In this document: positions 6,752 to 13,566 of the stretch, piece by piece
How the letters are laid out: each line of letters begins with the position of its first letter
How positions within the stretch are numbered: the first letter of the stretch is position 1
Assembly: GCA_946062035.1 (NCBI GenBank)
Contig: CAMGTS010000004.1
Coordinates: 1-17,966, forward strand
Direction: 5' to 3'
DNA length: 17,966 nucleotides
Origin: an uncultured Bacteroidales bacterium
GTDB lineage: Bacteria > Bacteroidota > Bacteroidia > Bacteroidales > UBA932
Program-made: the position numbers and the translations under genes
The notes under the pieces: model-generated
The model's database searches: none
Told to the model about the DNA's origin: nothing
What the model saw: only the letters and a program-made list of their open reading frames with translations

Positions 6752-7466
6752 AAAAATCCTCGATGTCTTTCATTGTGATATTCCCCTCTGCAATCGCCGT
6801 GCCGACTACAACGTTGTAGATCTTCTTCTCCTGCAGGGCGATGATATCCTCCATATTTCTCACGCCACCTTTCGCTATGACTGTAATTCGAGGGTATCTT
6901 CCTGATAATGAGGTGTAAAATTCTATGGCCGGACCCGTCATCATGCCTGACCTTTCAATATCAGCGACTTCGACAAATTTCACTCCCTCCAAAAGATAGC
7001 TTCTGATTAATTCGTCCAACGGTGTTTCGACCTCTCTTTTACGTCCTCTCACCGCAAGTTTTTCTCCTTTTAGGTCTGCGCCGAAAATCATCGTCTCGCT
7101 TCCGAAGCATTCCAGCCAGTAAGAAAATACATTCGGCTGGGTAGCGGCGATTGTGGAGCATATTATTTTGTCAGCGCCGTTATCCTGTGCGTTTCTGATT
7201 GAGTCTCTTGACTTTATGCCCCCTCCATAGTTCACTTTCAGCCCAGTCTGTGTAACAATGTCTTTCAAAATATCGAAGGTTACAGGTGAGTTGCTTTTAG
7301 TCCCTTCAAGGTCAATGAGTTCTATTCTTCTGATTCCTCCGTCTCTATATGCTTTCGCTACATCCAAAGGTGAGTCAGAATATACTTTTATCTGTTTGAA
7401 GTCTCCTTGCTTGATTCCTACGCTCTTTCCAGCGGAGACATATAATGAAGGTATTATGTTAATCAT
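6726..7466 (-). CDS. HisA-like TIM-barrel protein with altered active site
   Basis: A 246-residue (beta/alpha)8 protein that matches HisA, the ProFAR isomerase of histidine synthesis, along its whole length. Shared features are GGGI at 81-84, the second catalytic Asp (D131 in GADLKG), and phosphate-binding turns at AKGGV (198-202) and GTAI (222-225). The strand-1 motif that is PAIDL in HisA reads PSLYV (6-10), so the first catalytic Asp is Tyr9. The substrate-stacking Trp after strand 5 appears as Arg142 (RGRKR), and the strand-6 threonine (TDI) is Ala168 (ADI). No other his gene is near. It follows a WYL regulator by 46 bp and overlaps a HAD phosphatase. A different reaction on a related sugar phosphate is likely, or loss of catalysis. 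Function unknown. Confidence 0.85.
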   Translation of the reverse strand: MINIIPSLYVSAGKSVGIKQGDFKQIKVYSDSPLDVAKAYRDGGIRRIELIDLEGTKSNSPVTFDILKDIVTQTGLKVNYGGGIKSRDSIRNAQDNGADKIICSTIAATQPNVFSYWLECFGSETMIFGADLKGEKLAVRGRKREVETPLDELIRSYLLEGVKFVEVADIERSGMMTGPAIEFYTSLSGRYPRITVIAKGGVRNMEDIIALQEKKIYNVVVGTAIAEGNITMKDIEDFYGRKNDTE

Positions 7467-7512
7467 TGTGCTTTGTTGTTATTTCAGTTATTATTAGTAA
7501 TCGGAACTATCT

Positions 7513-8616
7513 CTAAATCAGCCCTCCGAAAAGATCCGGCTCTACATGGGCAGGTTTCTTTTTCTTAACCTCTTTCTTTGGTTTTTCTATGACATAGCTC
7601 GGAATGTTTTTGGCGATATCTGTTATATAACCGTTCGCCTTGATTCCTACGTCTCTTGGGGAGATGATTGTCAAATCCGGCTGTGATTCATATACAAACC
7701 TGTACAGTTCATCATTGGGAATGACGGTGATTCTGTAGGTGCAGGTGCCATGTTCGTCTTTTTGAATCAATTTTTGGCTTTTGTGTACAGGGTTTATGTT
7801 CAGTAGGCCGGCGAGTGACTGTCTTGCGCTGAAAGTAATCTCGACTTTGTCGTCTTCGGGCTTTGTCACCCCTATAATGTCACTGAAATACTCTTCTGCG
7901 TTAAACGTGTAATTGCCAGGAAACGGAAGTATCGCATAAGAATAGCTGTTGATGGTGTCGATAGCGATTACGTGGATTCCTTTACGTCCTTCTTCGTACC
8001 CGAGCGCATACCATCTGTCCTTCCATACTTTCATATAGAGCGGATAGAATATTATCTGTTGGGTGTTGCCGGTTTTTTCGTTGATATGGCTAAGACTCAG
8101 TACTTTGCGATGTACAACAGCGTCTTTTACGACATCAGCGAACTGTCCTCCCGATATTTTGGGGTATTTCGGATATCTTATGTTCTTTGAGGAACCGTTG
8201 ACTTTGTTGTCTATGACATCCCTGATTATATCCATCGCACCTGTAAGCGATTCCATCCCGGAGATTTTCGTATACCGTCTCAAGGTTTCGGCGATTTCGG
8301 ACAAAGGCGCAAGGTTAGTCTGTTTGACATTGGCGTTTCCAATCGAGTAGTTCGGCTCTTTGTATCTGTAATATTTCTGTTCATATACCACAATAGGGGC
8401 GTTGTAACCCTTCTTGCGGTCACGCATGAACTGCAGATCCAACTGCACTGTTCTTGTAGAGACTGTGAAATTGTCTTTCAGCTTCTCTTTGCTATTCTCT
8501 TTGATTGCTCTCGTGCAGGCAGCGATCAAGTCCTGCAAGGTGTATTTGTGAGCTGCGTCTCTGAGACATGCATCGATTGTTATGTGTCGCAAAAGTGCGT
8601 TGGATGTAACTGCCAT
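7513..8616 (-). CDS. WYL-domain transcriptional regulator, first of two
   Basis: A 367-residue regulator. A helix-turn-helix region lies at about 1-65 (TVSTRTVQLDLQFMRD is the likely recognition part). A linker follows, then a WYL domain around 160-240 with YPLYMKVWKDRWYALGYEEG, close to the family signature. A C-terminal WCX-like domain completes the fold. The tail is lysine-rich (PKKEVKKKKP) and ends EPDLFGGLI. The frame is open to a TTG at 8664, but the ATG at 8616 fits the conserved start and sits just below a good promoter box. The gene heads a minus-strand set with the HisA-like and HAD genes (46-bp gap). WYL domains bind ligands such as nucleotides or nucleic acids, so it may sense a product of this set. 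That role is inferred. Confidence 0.9.
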   Translation of the reverse strand: MAVTSNALLRHITIDACLRDAAHKYTLQDLIAACTRAIKENSKEKLKDNFTVSTRTVQLDLQFMRDRKKGYNAPIVVYEQKYYRYKEPNYSIGNANVKQTNLAPLSEIAETLRRYTKISGMESLTGAMDIIRDVIDNKVNGSSKNIRYPKYPKISGGQFADVVKDAVVHRKVLSLSHINEKTGNTQQIIFYPLYMKVWKDRWYALGYEEGRKGIHVIAIDTINSYSYAILPFPGNYTFNAEEYFSDIIGVTKPEDDKVEITFSARQSLAGLLNINPVHKSQKLIQKDEHGTCTYRITVIPNDELYRFVYESQPDLTIISPRDVGIKANGYITDIAKNIPSYVIEKPKKEVKKKKPAHVEPDLFGGLI

Positions 8617-8633
8617 TTCAAAATTCTTTCGGG

Positions 8634-8664
8634 CAAAAATATTAAAAATCTCGCTATAAAACAA
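8634..8664 (-). promoter_or_regulatory. Promoter of the WYL/HisA-like/HAD set
   Basis: On the minus strand a -7 box TATTTTTG (8634-8641) fits TAnnTTTG exactly. A TTG (8662-8664) lies 20 bp upstream as the -33 element. The ATG at 8616 is 17 bp below the -7 box. The -33 element lies in the loop of the terminator hairpin of the upstream gene. Confidence 0.65.
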
Positions 8665-8681
8665 TGTTTTACAGCGAGATT
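8647..8681 (-). terminator. Terminator of the secreted-protein gene, overlapping a promoter
   Basis: A long inverted repeat has arms 8647-8663 and 8665-8681 that match at 16 of 17 positions, with one G-T wobble. Realistically this is a stem of about 14-15 bp with a short AT-rich loop. On the minus strand the stem is followed by a T run (GATTTTTAATATTTTTG). It lies about 45 bp after the stop of the 8726-10591 gene, so it is a good intrinsic terminator. Because it covers the -33 element and spacer of the next promoter, it could also be an operator. Confidence 0.8.
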
Positions 8682-8725
8682 GCGCACTCTTGTTGCGTTA
8701 CCTATTATCAACGCAGTTAAATTGC

Positions 8726-10591
8726 TTAGTCCGTGGAAGTTGTATCATATCCCACCGCTTTCATGGCACCATCTTCATCGCTAAACATAGCGTACATTAC
8801 AGGGTCTTTTAGCAATTCCTTTATATAACGTAACTTGCCGTCTACTGTAACCTCATCGTTTATAAGTCTGACTCCGTGGCTATAATCCACCCATGTCTTT
8901 ACATGAACTCCGCAGAGATCCTGGATTACCTTTCCGTCAGGGTGATGCCAACCGTATATGAAGAGTCTTGTAGGTTCGTTAGCGATGCGGTTGCTGATTA
9001 CAATATCTTTCTTGTGTCCTGCGATAATTCCGGTGTGTCCGGCGCTAATCGCTTTACGCTCACTCTCCACAATAGAATCATGACGCGCGAATACCGGCAA
9101 TGTCGTCATTGTCGCATCAGGTGTCATCGGATGAGGCTCCATCTTGACACTACTGTGAGAATGGATAATGTCGCTCAGCTTGCACGTCGGCAGCGTTGCG
9201 TTGTAGTAGTCGGCAATACGCTGGGCCGTAACGGGAAGGGTCGGAACCCTTAAGAAATCCTCATCAGATCCTATGGCGATAAAGTCCGGAAGAACGTTCA
9301 ATATGACTTCATGAGGCTTACCGTCCGCATCTTTCAATCTTTCCTTGATATACACTGATCGTCTGAGCCAATTAGGAATATTGCCATCCGTCACTTCTCT
9401 GAGAATCAATGAATCCCGCTGATCTGCCGTCATGTTTTCCGCTGCCTTGATAAATTCGCTTCCAGTCATCGCATCGGCTTTGCGAGGCATGAATTTGAAA
9501 GGATGAGGCATAATGACCGAATCCTGACGGAACTGATCGTAAACATGAGGACCCATGAAGCGATAGCCTTTCCCTTCCGACTTGGTTCCGGCAAAAATCG
9601 ATTGTATGTAGCCGTTGCGTTCTACAAGAATGGTGTGGTATATCTCGCGTTCCGGATTTTTGCGGGAGTAGAACTGGATTTTCCTGTCTTTTGTACAGCG
9701 TGTGATTGTGCTGTCCGTCTCAATCCTCAACCATTTTGAGCGTTTGACATGTTTTTCAATGTATTCCGCCATTACGGCTGTGCGATACCATGTGCAGCCG
9801 TTGTAGGAGACAAATGGTTTCCCTTCATAAAGTGCGTTTACATCTTCATAGCATGCGACGAACAGAGAGTTGCCGGTATCGGCATTCAGCCATGAGGCCA
9901 GTTTGCCGCCATAACGCTCGTTATCCCAATTGTAGTCGCTGTCCAAATAGGAAATACGCTTGACATATGACGGAATACTCTCCTGAGAGTCCATAAAGCC
10001 GAATATGAAATTTCCGCCGCCGCTATGACTGTTAAGCTCTATATGAGGGTTGTATGGGGCGAACATTGTGAGAACATACTCTACAAACTCCTTGATTTTA
10101 GCGTCTCTCTCCTCAGTAGTGCCCGGAACGACTCTTCTCCATGCTCCCCAGCTCTTTTTTTCAGCTTCAAGGTATACTGTTACCAGATTGTAACTTTTCA
10201 CTACAGACCTTATGTATCGGGTCTGTGCGGCAATGTGCTGGATATGAAAATGCCAGTCATCGTCTTTTGCCGGCAGCTTTCCGGCGGTCCAATCAGTGCT
10301 GTTCCCGTTCGGAAGTGCGAACAATTCGATTTTTGTCGGTTTTGTCTTGTCAAAATCCTTTACGGAAGGGGCGTTGATCAGGACTTTCATCCCTGGATCA
10401 TATACAAACTGCATGACCTGTTCGTCAAAATAGGGGCTTATGGTAAATCCCGGCAGCACTTCGCTCTCCGTCTTATTACTCCTAACAATTTGTGCCCTTG
10501 ACATTGACGGTAGTGCGACGCTGCAAAATATTAAAGACAAAATGACAAACGGTCTGTATACCGCTCTACTGCAAAATCTTGATAATCTCAT
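8726..10591 (-). CDS. Secreted two-domain protein, putative alpha/beta-hydrolase-like
   Basis: A 621-residue exported protein not matched to a named family. The N terminus has a basic start and a hydrophobic core (about 14-29), and the likely signal-peptide cut is after SRA (33). The first part has NSHSGGGNFIFG (187-198), like the nucleophile elbow of alpha/beta hydrolases with Ser190 as candidate nucleophile. SYLDSDYNWD (215-224) and GPH (347-349) offer possible acid and histidine partners. The second part, about 425-590, has its own conserved look: DFIAIGSDEDFLRVP (436-450), TAQRIADYY (455-463), IYGWHHPDGKVIQ (545-557) and WVDYSHGVRL (567-576). The frame is open upstream to 10750, but only this ATG gives a signal peptide. 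It is the last gene of the minus-strand run and is followed by a terminator. Confidence 0.75.
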   Translation of the reverse strand: MRLSRFCSRAVYRPFVILSLIFCSVALPSMSRAQIVRSNKTESEVLPGFTISPYFDEQVMQFVYDPGMKVLINAPSVKDFDKTKPTKIELFALPNGNSTDWTAGKLPAKDDDWHFHIQHIAAQTRYIRSVVKSYNLVTVYLEAEKKSWGAWRRVVPGTTEERDAKIKEFVEYVLTMFAPYNPHIELNSHSGGGNFIFGFMDSQESIPSYVKRISYLDSDYNWDNERYGGKLASWLNADTGNSLFVACYEDVNALYEGKPFVSYNGCTWYRTAVMAEYIEKHVKRSKWLRIETDSTITRCTKDRKIQFYSRKNPEREIYHTILVERNGYIQSIFAGTKSEGKGYRFMGPHVYDQFRQDSVIMPHPFKFMPRKADAMTGSEFIKAAENMTADQRDSLILREVTDGNIPNWLRRSVYIKERLKDADGKPHEVILNVLPDFIAIGSDEDFLRVPTLPVTAQRIADYYNATLPTCKLSDIIHSHSSVKMEPHPMTPDATMTTLPVFARHDSIVESERKAISAGHTGIIAGHKKDIVISNRIANEPTRLFIYGWHHPDGKVIQDLCGVHVKTWVDYSHGVRLINDEVTVDGKLRYIKELLKDPVMYAMFSDEDGAMKAVGYDTTSTD

Positions 10592-10749
10592 ATTTGTATA
10601 CACTTCTTTAATAATTACGAAAATTCTGTTCCATGTGACGGCAATATAACTATAATACCATATCGGAAAGCGCAGGTATAAACTTCCGCAGAGTCTATTG
10701 CGGATAATTCTGAAGTATTCTAATGTATTAATGGCGGTTAGTCCGCACA
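10592..10749 (-). promoter_or_regulatory. Leader of the secreted-protein gene with a weak promoter candidate
   Basis: This 158-bp gap separates the GNAT stop from the signal-peptide start. Its AT-rich half holds TATATTG on the minus strand around 10650, similar to the box before the MATE gene (both read TTATATTGCC), but it is not an exact TAnnTTTG. The spacing suggests that the secreted protein has its own transcript start. No small gene is evident here. Confidence 0.28.
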
Positions 10750-11268
10750 CTAAGAAAGTCGGAAGATTTCTGACATTTTTACAAACCCCCGTTTTTCAAA
10801 GAACCTATGAGCGTCGTGATTGTTTTTACCGGATTCGAGGTATATTTCGCTGATTCCTTTGGATTTAAACCAGTCTATCGCTGTTTGCAACAATCGTCCG
10901 CCAATACCGCCACCTCTGACTCCCTCTTTTACAAGGACATCGCATACCATCCCGAACGGATCCGCTCCGTCTTCTTCGATGTCAGCGATGCAGAATCCTA
11001 TTATTTCATCGTTCACAACCGCTTTATAGACAGCCGCTTCAGAGGAATTGAGCTTTTCCGTGATGTATTTGATCCACATCTGACGCCCGTTGTCCGCTGG
11101 CCTGACCCTGACACTGCCGTCATCCATTTTTACAGCTACTCCGACTCCCATCTGAATCTCTCCGTGTGAAATATACTCTCTGTTGGCTTCGATATGCCGC
11201 ATGAAAATATCTGCAAGTGTCTCTTTATCTGTCGGTTGTGCCGGAATTATCTTGATATCGGTGTTCAT
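10750..11268 (-). CDS. GNAT-family N-acetyltransferase
   Basis: A 172-residue single-domain acetyltransferase of the GNAT fold, expected to move an acetyl group from acetyl-CoA to an amine. Motif A is VCDVLVKEGVRGGGIGGRLL (108-127), whose RGGGIGG loop binds the pyrophosphate of CoA. Motif B follows as LESGKNNHDAHRFFEKRGF (144-162), typical of the family. The N-terminal half contains a segment of about 30 residues between the first helices (GVGVAVKMDDGSVRVRPADN) that is longer than usual and may shape the acceptor site. No signal peptide is seen. It lies 44 bp after the two-TM protein gene in the same direction. Acceptor unknown, and small molecules, peptides and proteins are all possible. Confidence 0.88.
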   Translation of the reverse strand: MNTDIKIIPAQPTDKETLADIFMRHIEANREYISHGEIQMGVGVAVKMDDGSVRVRPADNGRQMWIKYITEKLNSSEAAVYKAVVNDEIIGFCIADIEEDGADPFGMVCDVLVKEGVRGGGIGGRLLQTAIDWFKSKGISEIYLESGKNNHDAHRFFEKRGFVKMSEIFRLS

Positions 11269-11312
11269 GGTGTATGTATCTGAGTTTTTCTTGATTCGCT
11301 AACGCCTTTATG

Positions 11313-12983
11313 TCAGAACAGTTTTTTGATTTTCATGTATAACGACTTCAGTGACTTTGTGATTACCAACAGCAATCCGAACGCTGTTATGGCCGCCACT
11401 ATCCATAGGACTATCGCTGAAAATCTGCTGCTTGCTATACCTGAATAAGTGAGGAACGGCATTTCAGACTGTTGGAAGAAGAGTTCGAATGTCGACGCCA
11501 CTGATATGATCGCCAAGACGAAATTCAGGAAAAAGTCGGACTTCATAGCTTTATAGTCGCTTATATTATGCAGACTGCTGTCGACTATATCAATCATGTT
11601 GTGAAGTACTTCAGTGTCTCTGTCCAAGTCAAGCCTGCGGGTTGTCCTGTCGAACATCACTTTGAGAGACATGAAGTGAGAATATTTCACGACATCCAAT
11701 TGAAGCTCCAACCTTGAAAGTCTTACGCTAAGTGCGGCGTTGCGGGCGATCAGGTCCGACGAGGAGCTCTTGTCAACTCCGAGAGTGGCGTTGATAAGCT
11801 GATCCTTTGCGTATGAGAGGATATATTTCTTGGCAAGCACCATCTCTAATATCAGGAGATATTCCGGCCATGAGACATGATATCTCGCCCTTTCCTTAAG
11901 ATGTTCCACCCAATCGACGGTATCATCTTCGGCGCTCTCTTCACCGCCTCGTCTTCCGTATGTTCCAAGTACATAACAGATATTGGTATTTACAAGTACA
12001 AGGTCATCTGTGTCAATGGCGATATTCTCTCCGCAAACCTCATCGTATGCTTCCGGGTCACGGTATCTCCACTCTCCGGGATACATAGTCATCAGACCGA
12101 TCAGTTCAGGCTTGTGCATATCCCTTATATGAGAGACGACTTCCGCCTCTGAAAGCCGTGGCAAACGGTTTTTGTCAAACAAATCGTAAGTTTTGCCGTC
12201 TTCCTCTATCGGGTGCATGATATCCTCCCAGACATCAACCATCGCATAGTGGAAATCGTTTGTATACTCGAACACACCCTTCTCGACTTCTTTCTTAAGG
12301 ACTCTTTTCTGCTCCCTTGTAAGGGTTTTTCTGAATTTGGAGCAGTTGTTTTTTATCAGGAGTTTGTATCTGTTGCTGATCTTGTCGAATACTCTTCCTA
12401 TTCCGTTTAGCGGTACGGTTTCGCAACTCTCTGTGTAGCAGCCATTCTTGTTAATATGTAATTCGCTTACGACAAAATCCTCGACTTCCATATTGATATC
12501 GGTTTCGGATTTGCCTTTGTTCTTGCTCCAGTGCTCAGCGCTGAGATGGGTCGCAAGCAACGCTATGATATGATCGGTCGCTACCGGTTCTGTGGTTTTG
12601 CACAGTTCATCGCTTCCATCGAATACAAATCTGTATGTCAGCGAGATAGTGTTTTTGAAAAGGACGGACATCTTTACTTTTACATGCCCCGACATTGTGA
12701 CCGGATAGGGCCTTTCAAGAGGCATGACAAAATCAAATCCCGGCAGTTCGTATCTTCTGACATTATCTGCGTTTCTTGCGTCTATATTGAATATCAGACT
12801 GTCTATCCCGTTTTCGACAGGATTGAGAATATTCCGCTTCCTAAGTAAAGGCGATTCGTAAAAATCATGGGCGGTGTCCAAGGTGAAGACCTGGAGCATG
12901 ACAACTGAAAATCCGGGATATTTCAGTCCGTGCCCGTCTACAGAGCAGCAATAGTCATAGTTTTTCATATTCTCTTTTCCCAT
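11313..12983 (-). CDS. Unrecognised protein with two C-terminal membrane helices, CorA-like layout
   Basis: A 556-residue protein with no family that I recognise. It has a large soluble N-terminal part with no signal peptide. A long charged helical region follows at about 375-480 (LIARNAALSVRLSRLELQLDV, then LDLDRDTEVLHNMIDIVDSS). Two membrane helices lie at about 483-503 and 521-543, with a 17-residue loop between them and a basic tail (KSLYMKIKKLF). This order (soluble domain, long helix, two C-terminal TMs, basic tail) is that of CorA/ZntB channels. The GMN signature at the end of TM1 is absent; the loop reads FFQQSEMPFLTYSG. It could be a remote CorA relative, a membrane sensor, or neither. 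M6 (12968) is another possible start. Its neighbours are a lipoprotein gene 73 bp upstream and GNAT 44 bp downstream. Confidence 0.75.
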   Translation of the reverse strand: MGKENMKNYDYCCSVDGHGLKYPGFSVVMLQVFTLDTAHDFYESPLLRKRNILNPVENGIDSLIFNIDARNADNVRRYELPGFDFVMPLERPYPVTMSGHVKVKMSVLFKNTISLTYRFVFDGSDELCKTTEPVATDHIIALLATHLSAEHWSKNKGKSETDINMEVEDFVVSELHINKNGCYTESCETVPLNGIGRVFDKISNRYKLLIKNNCSKFRKTLTREQKRVLKKEVEKGVFEYTNDFHYAMVDVWEDIMHPIEEDGKTYDLFDKNRLPRLSEAEVVSHIRDMHKPELIGLMTMYPGEWRYRDPEAYDEVCGENIAIDTDDLVLVNTNICYVLGTYGRRGGEESAEDDTVDWVEHLKERARYHVSWPEYLLILEMVLAKKYILSYAKDQLINATLGVDKSSSSDLIARNAALSVRLSRLELQLDVVKYSHFMSLKVMFDRTTRRLDLDRDTEVLHNMIDIVDSSLHNISDYKAMKSDFFLNFVLAIISVASTFELFFQQSEMPFLTYSGIASSRFSAIVLWIVAAITAFGLLLVITKSLKSLYMKIKKLF

Positions 12984-13056
12984 TTTGTCTGATGATTAAA
13001 GCGATTCCTATCTAATGTGTTTATGATTGTCATTTGTTTGTCGTGTCAGCGCATTG
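12984..13056. other. Intergenic spacer with repeated ATTGTCA
   Basis: A 73-bp gap between the lipoprotein and the two-TM protein gene. ATTGTCA occurs at 13026-13032 and again at 13053-13059, 27 bp apart, with two more TGTC-type copies between. This could be a binding site or chance. No TAnnTTTG box and no terminator hairpin are seen. Confidence 0.25.
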
Positions 13057-13566
13057 TCAGTGAATTTCTCTCGGTACTTTTCCGATAATCCGCACCCTCA
13101 TCACCTTTTGTTCCTTCAGATATACCATGACCGTATCTCCCGCAAACCAATTACCGACTTTGTCTCTTTCTAAACCTGAGTAGTCAAAAATAAGATTATC
13201 ACCGTTTTCCAATCTTTTCAGCTTTATCATAGAATCAGACCCGTCAATGGCTATACCGACAACAATTTCGTCGGCGTTTTTACGAGCCTCCTCTTGAATC
13301 TTCTGTATTTCAGCTCTTATCGCATATTCCTGAGTCCTAAGTCCGACATCTCTCGCCTCACCGTCCTTGTAACCGTCCAAAACCGCTTCACCTTGCCCGG
13401 CATCCATATCGATAACGTCTTCATCCTCGATAATTTCCTCTACGATGAATGTCTGTTTTGCCGAGGATTCCGGATCACCGGTCTTCTTCTTGTTGTTGCG
13501 GCATCCCGACACTATAAATGCCATGCTCAGACAGCATGCGATAGTCAGTAGAGCTTTAGTTTTCAT
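13057..13566 (-). CDS. Small lipoprotein, function unknown
   Basis: A 169-residue protein with a clear lipoprotein signal. There is a basic start (MKTKA), a hydrophobic core and the lipobox VSGC with Cys22 as the lipidated residue. A K/N-rich stretch follows, then a very acidic linker (EEIIEDEDVIDMD, about 43-55) and a helical segment (about 75-98). A beta-rich C-terminal part (about 100-165) contains AGDTVMVYLKEQKVMRVRIIGK, which could be a small OB- or SH3-like barrel. It should sit on a membrane facing the periplasm. The start overlaps the end of the LtaS-like gene by 11 bp, so translation is probably coupled and the two may work together. The family is not recognised. Confidence 0.85.
   Translation of the reverse strand: MKTKALLTIACCLSMAFIVSGCRNNKKKTGDPESSAKQTFIVEEIIEDEDVIDMDAGQGEAVLDGYKDGEARDVGLRTQEYAIRAEIQKIQEEARKNADEIVVGIAIDGSDSMIKLKRLENGDNLIFDYSGLERDKVGNWFAGDTVMVYLKEQKVMRVRIIGKVPREIH

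Noticed and set aside
6726..7466. Calling the gene hisA and the site part of a histidine operon
   Set aside because: The first catalytic Asp and other key residues are changed and no other his gene is present.
8617..8664. 16-residue extension of the WYL regulator from a TTG start
   Set aside because: The TTG is the -33 promoter element in the loop of the terminator hairpin, and the ATG at 8616 fits the promoter position.
10592..10750. 53-residue extension of the secreted protein
   Set aside because: It would bury the signal peptide, and it starts exactly at the GNAT stop. The ATG at 10591 gives a clean signal sequence.
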